Shown here in pieces: positions 60,601 to 64,000 of a stretch of DNA of 64,000 nt. A model generated the notes under the pieces. It was not told where the DNA came from, did not search any database, and was given only the letters and a program-made list of their open reading frames with translations. This stretch comes from Asterias amurensis (lineage: Eukaryota > Echinodermata > Asteroidea > Forcipulatida > Asteriidae): assembly GCF_032118995.1 (NCBI RefSeq), contig NC_092657.1, positions 1,919,891-1,983,890 on the forward strand, given 5' to 3'. The position numbers and the translations under genes were made by a program. Every line of letters begins with the position of its first letter. Positions within the stretch are counted from its first letter, which is position 1.

Positions 60601-63471
60601 GTCCCAGGGTAAGCTGGAAGAAGAGCGAATGCGTCGGGTATCTGATGAAAGTGAAGAAGAACGAAGGGCTACGAGGTCTTTGGATATAGTGGCCAAATTA
60701 TGAACGAATTTACAAATGATTTTGAAGAACATACGTTGGTGGATTGGAAGGCAATGGATATAGAGCGAATGGTGTGGGTGTTACGTCCAATATTTCGTTC
60801 TGGTAATTAATCTGGCCGTGGAATTTTGTATTGTTGTAGAGGAGCGGTATCCTAGAATTAGAGAGACCTGCCAGTAGCCTCCAGGCCATGTGTGTCTGGC
60901 GACTTGCATAAAATAATAAAAATAATAAAAATAAAAATATTAATAACGATAACAATAACGATAACGATAACGATAACGATAACGATAACGATAACGATAA
61001 CGATAACGATAACGATAACCATAACCATAACCATAACCATAACCATAACGGTAACCATAACGGTAACGGTAACGGTAACGGTAACGGTAACGGTAACGGT
61101 AATGGTAACGGTAACGGTAACGGTAACGGTAACGGTAACGGTAAAGGTAAAGGTAAAGGTAACGGTAACAGTAACGATAATAATGAGCTGAAGATCAAGT
61201 GATCTTGTTAATTTTGTCAAGCAAATTTGTACCCCTTTATTGGCAGCTTACCACAGTCCAGTTCATCTTCTCCATAGAAAGGGCAATCCTTCAACGCATC
61301 GCAAACCTTCCAACGATCCAGGCATTTTGTACCAGATGCGCATGCGTACTCGTCCTGACTGCATTCTGCAATGATTAATTGGAAAAACAACATCAATTAG
61401 AGCTATCAAAAGTACAACTCAAACGACGACGACGACGACGCAACAATGACAAGGACTAACACCATCACCAACACCAACACCAACACCAACACCAACTCCA
61501 ACACCAACTCCAACACCAGCACCAGCACCAACACCAACACCAACACCATCACCAACACCAACACCAACACCAACACCAACACCAACACCAAACCAACACC
61601 AACACCAACACCAACACCAACTCCAACACCAACACCAACACCAACACCGACACCGACACCAACACCAACTCCAACACCAACTCCAACACCAGCACCAGCA
61701 CCAACACCAACACCAACACCAACACCATCACCAACACCAACACCAACACCAACACCAAACCAACACCAACACCAACATCAACTCCAACACCAACACCAAC
61801 ACCAACACCGACACCGACACCGACACCGACACCAACACCAACACCAACACCAACACCAACACCAACACCAACACCAAAGCCAACACCAACACCAACACCA
61901 ACACCAACACCAACACCAACACCAACACCAACACCAACACCAACACCAACACCAACACCAACACCAACACCAACACCAACACCAACACCAAGCATGATGT
62001 TTTCGCACTCGACACTCATCGGTGCTATAGGTGGAACATATAATAAGTTTTATCCCTGATGCAAATTTAACTCGTCAATGGGAGACTTTTGAACGCTAGG
62101 TGGCAGCAGACCTACCAGGTAATTTTAAATTGTTTACATAGTTTTACGAGCATGTTCACGTTTCTCATCAAAAACAATGAATTTACGTGGTAAGTCTGTT
62201 GCCATCTAAAGTCCCCAAATTCTGCCATTAAAACAAAACAAATTAACGTCTGCAACATGTATGAGGTTCCTACCTTTGATGTCATGTGCTGTAACTTTGA
62301 ACTTTAAAAGTGTTAAGATAGACCTTGCTGCTTTACTTTTGACAACAATCGTCATCCTTGAATCTTTTGAGTCTCCTAAAATGCTCCTCCGTGCTCCAGA
62401 ACCTGAATGTACAACTAAAGCTGGGGTTGCATTGACGAGTGAGTCATGTCCATTGATAAACATCAATATCATATCATCCGCCGTAAAAGCATCCACTTGG
62501 ATATGAAATTTTGTGTAATTTAATCCTTTCAGTAGCCACATGCAGCTCACACCTTCGTTGAGTCTTTCGAGAGTTTCGTAAAGGGTAATGCGGACGCCAT
62601 GACTTCTGGCAAAGATGTCGTCAAGATATACGACCCATTCTCTGGCCCAAAATACATCTCCATATGAACGGATTAGTACGTTCATTGGTGCGTCTGAAGT
62701 CAACCAAATTTCGGAAGGGCCACACGTATCTGTACAGTTTGTGATCAACGAATATTATGTATAGTCGTTAAAGATCATGATAAATGCTACAGCAATTTCA
62801 TTTTTTTTTAAGTCGCCAGACACACAAGGTGTGAAGGCCACTTTAAGGTGTGGGCTACAATTTATTTTTGCCACCCAGGGGCCGTTGCCACTAATACTCC
62901 TGTGGCTGAAATACAGTTCATACGGATGTAGGCTTGGGTATCATCAATCCGAAGACTGGCTGGTAGAGCAGAAAGGACTACCTCCCCAACTTTTCGAATC
63001 AATCATCACTTGTTTAAGGACATAAGCGTCACGACCGGGACTCGAACCCACACTCTGATAGAACACCAGAGCTTGAATCCGGTGCTCCTAACCGCTAGGC
63101 AACGACACGCCACAAAATGTTATTTACCCACCTCTCTATCACCCCCCCTCCCCCTCTCTCTCCCTCTCTCTTTTAAAACCCTGCGATGCCCCGGTCCTAT
63201 AATACACATGATAAGCATAATTCTAAGTTTCAGTGGCCAGGGTAACGTTGCTTATCCGCTGGATTTTTTACAACACTGACTGATCCGCTGTCTCAAGGGA
63301 ACCCCCATTGATTCGTACTTTAGTACATAAAACATTGAAGCAGAACTCAAATATTCTTACCACACAGCATTTCATCTGTATAATCAGCGCAGTCGAAATG
63401 ACCGTCACATAATTGGCTTTGGCGAACACACTCTCCCGACGTGCAGCTTACATTCATCGAGTCGCATACAC
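50532..63471 (-). CDS. Relaxin-receptor-like LGR with LDLa/CUB/LRR ectodomain, 3' part (15 exons), 5' end outside window
   Basis: Cell-surface class A GPCR. Exons on the minus strand: 63471-63361, 62729-62274, 61365-61252, 59309-58962, 58439-58302, 57918-57565, 57377-57249, 56155-56033, 55597-55480, 55229-55158, 55036-54965, 54306-54235, 53814-53743, 52489-52400, 51648-50532; 1,127 aa, reading phase closed. Domain order: LDLa, CUB-like, LDLa, CUB, LDLa, CUB, LDLa, LDLa, LRRNT, five LRRs, cysteine-rich hinge, 7TM. Module exons are phase 1/1; LRR exons are 72 nt, phase 2. The 7TM part resembles RXFP1/2 ([27 protein letters not shown] in loop 2). Multi-LDLa ectodomains are known from the snail GRL101 receptor. 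The first exon here starts mid-codon, so at least one exon lies past base 64000. Gs/cAMP coupling is plausible from the family but unproven. The DRY arginine is replaced by cysteine. Confidence 0.9.
52400..55229 (-). CDS. LGR exons: five leucine-rich repeats
   Basis: Exons 55229-55158, 55036-54965, 54306-54235 and 53814-53743 are exactly 72 nt (24 residues) each; 52489-52400 is 90 nt. They read LxLxxNxI..L..G.F..L..L, for example [19 protein letters not shown] and [23 protein letters not shown]1 has about ten such repeats; only five were found here, so an exon could have been missed or lost. Confidence 0.85.
52757..53632. mobile_element. Old family 1 MITE carrying two younger insertions
   Basis: Host copy segments 52757-52900, 53265-53422 and 53563-53632 join into one family 1 element. 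A full younger copy (52901-53264, TTAA ends) and a family 2 MITE (53423-53562) interrupt it. Confidence 0.8.
54478..54592. repeat. AT-rich 12-bp tandem repeat (AATAATAAACAT)
   Basis: About eight units between LRR exons of the LGR gene. Confidence 0.85.
55480..55597 (-). CDS. LGR exon: LRR N-terminal cap
   Basis: [20 protein letters not shown], then C, matches the CP..C.C....VxC cap pattern. The exon switches the reading phase from 1 to 2, as expected where modules give way to LRR exons. Confidence 0.85.
55722..55968. mobile_element. Fold-back MITE (GGTTTGCGGTAA family), LGR intron
   Basis: Outer arms GGTTTGCGGTAACACCATGT and ACATGGGTGTTACC; inner arms AACCGTTGGTTTCAACTC and inverse; the loop has repeated TGCTCTGATCG. 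Confidence 0.75.
56033..56155 (-). CDS. LGR exon: LDLa module 5
   Basis: [33 protein letters not shown]. This is the most canonical LDLa of the set and the one next to the LRR block, the place where RXFP receptors carry their single LDLa. Confidence 0.9.
56190..56590 (-). mobile_element. tRNA-derived SINE pair, LGR intron
   Basis: GGTAGTCTAGTTGGTAAGAC (A box) and GTGGGTTCGAATCCCACC (B box) on minus, followed by TATCACAGG tails. A second partial copy ends near 56575. Related pieces at 22160-22265, 35430-35610 and 39665-39770. Confidence 0.6.
56857..57228. mobile_element. MITE family 3, full copy in LGR intron
   Basis: TTAAAGCCATTTGACACTTTC left; CGAAAGTGTCCAATGGCTTTAA-type right end (inverted). 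372 bp. Confidence 0.85.
57249..57377 (-). CDS. LGR exon: LDLa module 4
   Basis: [32 protein letters not shown]. Six cysteines with an acidic calcium-binding end. A 3' MITE terminus lies about 20 bp past the donor. Confidence 0.85.
57565..57918 (-). CDS. LGR exon: CUB module
   Basis: [40 protein letters not shown], and a final GRGFLLELY. Typical CUB N-terminus, C.W.I.AP motif and terminal strand. Confidence 0.85.
58302..58439 (-). CDS. LGR exon: LDLa module 3
   Basis: [24 protein letters not shown], then an insert (RFGPEDLSS) before ADEEDC. Six cysteines. Confidence 0.85.
58962..59309 (-). CDS. LGR exon: CUB module
   Basis: [20 protein letters not shown], then [15 protein letters not shown], then [19 protein letters not shown]. 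This is the classic CUB pattern: CG..., P..Y....C.W.I.AP, and a final GF.V.F-like strand. Confidence 0.88.
59396..59780. mobile_element. Family 1 MITE, full copy, LGR intron
   Basis: TTAAAGACACTGGACACTAT ... GTGTCCATTGCCTTTAA, 385 bp, with the central GAGACCTC/GAGGTCTC hairpin. Confidence 0.85.
59930..60430 (+). mobile_element. tRNA-derived SINE split by a family 5 MITE
   Basis: A box TGGCCGAGCGGTTAAGAGC; B box GGCTCAAATCCC. At CCCGG a 250-bp fold-back (60000-60253) intervenes; the SINE resumes at CCCGGTCGTGACGCTTGC and ends GCCCACACCTTGA. Confidence 0.75.
60942..61182. repeat. Hexanucleotide satellite (AACGAT to AACCAT to AACGGT)
   Basis: About 40 six-base units in three homogeneous blocks with one-base differences, in the LGR intron 3' of the LDLa exon at 61252. 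Confidence 0.95.
61252..61365 (-). CDS. LGR exon: LDLa module 2
   Basis: [33 protein letters not shown]. Six cysteines and the terminal acidic DE motif. No long single-frame ORF covers it; found by splice sites (TTGCAG acceptor, GTAAGC donor). Confidence 0.88.
61457..61991. repeat. Hexanucleotide satellite (ACCAAC)n
   Basis: About 89 units with scattered ACCGAC, TCCAAC and AGCACC variants arranged in a repeated higher-order pattern. In the LGR intron 5' of exon 61365-61252. Confidence 0.95.
62080..62225. mobile_element. MITE family 2 copy, 3' of LGR CUB-like exon
   Basis: GGGAGACTTTTGAACGCTAG left; ACGTGGTAAGTCTGTTGCC right. Lies about 50 bp past the exon donor at 62274. Confidence 0.75.
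62274..62729 (-). CDS. LGR exon: divergent CUB-like module
   Basis: 152 codons starting [12 protein letters not shown] and ending KVTAHDIKG. Position between LDLa exons, hydrophobic strand pattern and two cysteines (TCG, SCMW) suggest a CUB domain, longer and more divergent than the other two. Confidence 0.7.
62806..63115 (-). mobile_element. tRNA-derived SINE, LGR intron
   Basis: Minus strand: GGCGTGTCGTTGCCTAGCGG, TTAGGAGCACCGG, GTGTGGGTTCGAGTCCCGG, then the same body as 59930-60430. Confidence 0.7.
63361..63471 (-). CDS. LGR exon: LDLa module 1 in window
   Basis: Six cysteines: [29 protein letters not shown]. Contains the CDG..DC calcium-binding core of LDL-receptor class A repeats (D-x-x-x-D-E variant DYTDEM). 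111 nt, phase 1/1. Confidence 0.88.
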
Positions 63472-63976
63472 CTATAAAAAAAAGTAAGACAAAAAAGGTA
63501 AGCAATAGTTTTTGAAAGACACTGCCAGGTTCGAAACGTGAGGCTATCACTACGATTTTGTTTGTTTGTAATAAGGGTTTCACTCATCACGTTCAGCACG
63601 TCTAACTAACTGGTCCCCTGTCTTTATCAGTAAGGTATTGGTTTAACAGAAATCCAGTGATTTCAACGGATACAACGATTTCATTGGCTACACGTGCTGT
63701 GACGTATTAAGCTTTCTATATCTGTGTTTTGATTGGTCCAGGGGATGTTCGGTCAGTGCATACGCGCAGCAGCATGCATCTGATGTACTATGAATCCATG
63801 TAGGCCTATTAGGATTTGACTGTGAATCTACATGTGAATTTAATGCGGGGTGAAAGGTCAAAGGTGCTTAATAGTTCAGATTTGTAGTTAGGTCATTCTA
63901 CATTCTAAAAAAATACAACGCTTGTCAACTTTTAGGAGCAAGGGTGTTTGAGCTTCATTAGTAACTGTACACCCAG
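63472..63976. other. LGR intron continuing off the window
   Basis: Polypyrimidine and acceptor for the 63471 exon, then repeats resembling 32600-32720 (TTTTGATTGGTCC). No exon found before the edge. Confidence 0.6.
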
Positions 63977-64000
63977 TGGGAGACTTTCTGGGACGATAGA
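63977..64000. mobile_element. Left end of a family 2 MITE cut by the window edge
   Basis: GGGAGACTTTCTGGGACGAT matches the start of other family 2 copies. Confidence 0.5.

Noticed and set aside
60942..61182. Telomeric repeat
   Set aside because: Units are AACGAT, AACCAT and AACGGT rather than TTAGGG/CCCTAA, and the array is internal to an intron.
61406..62019. Val/Leu/Gly or Thr/Pro/His repeat ORFs
   Set aside because: Artefacts of the (ACCAAC)n array, as are those at 60710-61220.

Overview
The window looks like nuclear DNA of a marine invertebrate deuterostome, most likely an echinoderm and probably a sea star. Genes have short phase-matched exons with GT-AG introns, the protein families are animal ones (secreted Frizzled-related protein, UDP-glucuronosyltransferase, relaxin-receptor-like GPCR), and introns are packed with short inverted-repeat transposons, tRNA-derived SINEs and simple repeats. 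The animal-gene conclusion is firm; the echinoderm assignment is inference.

Layout. (1) 3084-12839, minus: a complete five-exon sFRP3/4-like Wnt antagonist, 322 codons, with a 7-kb first intron. (2) 16609-19052 and 21085-23747, minus: tandem four-exon genes for small secreted SnoaL/DUF4440-like proteins (182 and 185 aa). (3) 24.7-25.3 kb: heat-shock-element-like motifs with no recognised gene. (4) 26.6-31.5 kb: a 30-bp minisatellite of about 160 units, bracketed by the two ends of a TTAA-flanked MITE. (5) 33172-37171, plus: a complete five-exon UDP-glycosyltransferase of 549 aa. (6) 40499-48231, plus: an eight-exon surface protein with five fibronectin III domains, one EGF and a GPI-signal-like tail, 560 aa. 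(7) 50532-63471, minus: the 3' part (15 exons, 1,127 aa) of a receptor with LDLa and CUB modules, leucine-rich repeats and a relaxin-receptor-like 7TM domain; its 5' end lies beyond base 64000.

Exon joins were derived by hand from splice sites. In all six models the reading phase closes exactly, which is the main support for the boundaries. The genes do not form an evident pathway. The sFRP acts on Wnt ligands outside the cell, the UGT in the ER membrane, the FN3/EGF protein and the receptor at the cell surface, and the SnoaL-like pair is predicted to be secreted.

Most of the rest is mobile-element debris. There are at least six inverted-repeat families, several with TTAA at both ends, and repeated nesting of one in another. 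Some insertions touch splice sites, notably at UGT exon 2 and at exon 3 of the first SnoaL-like gene.
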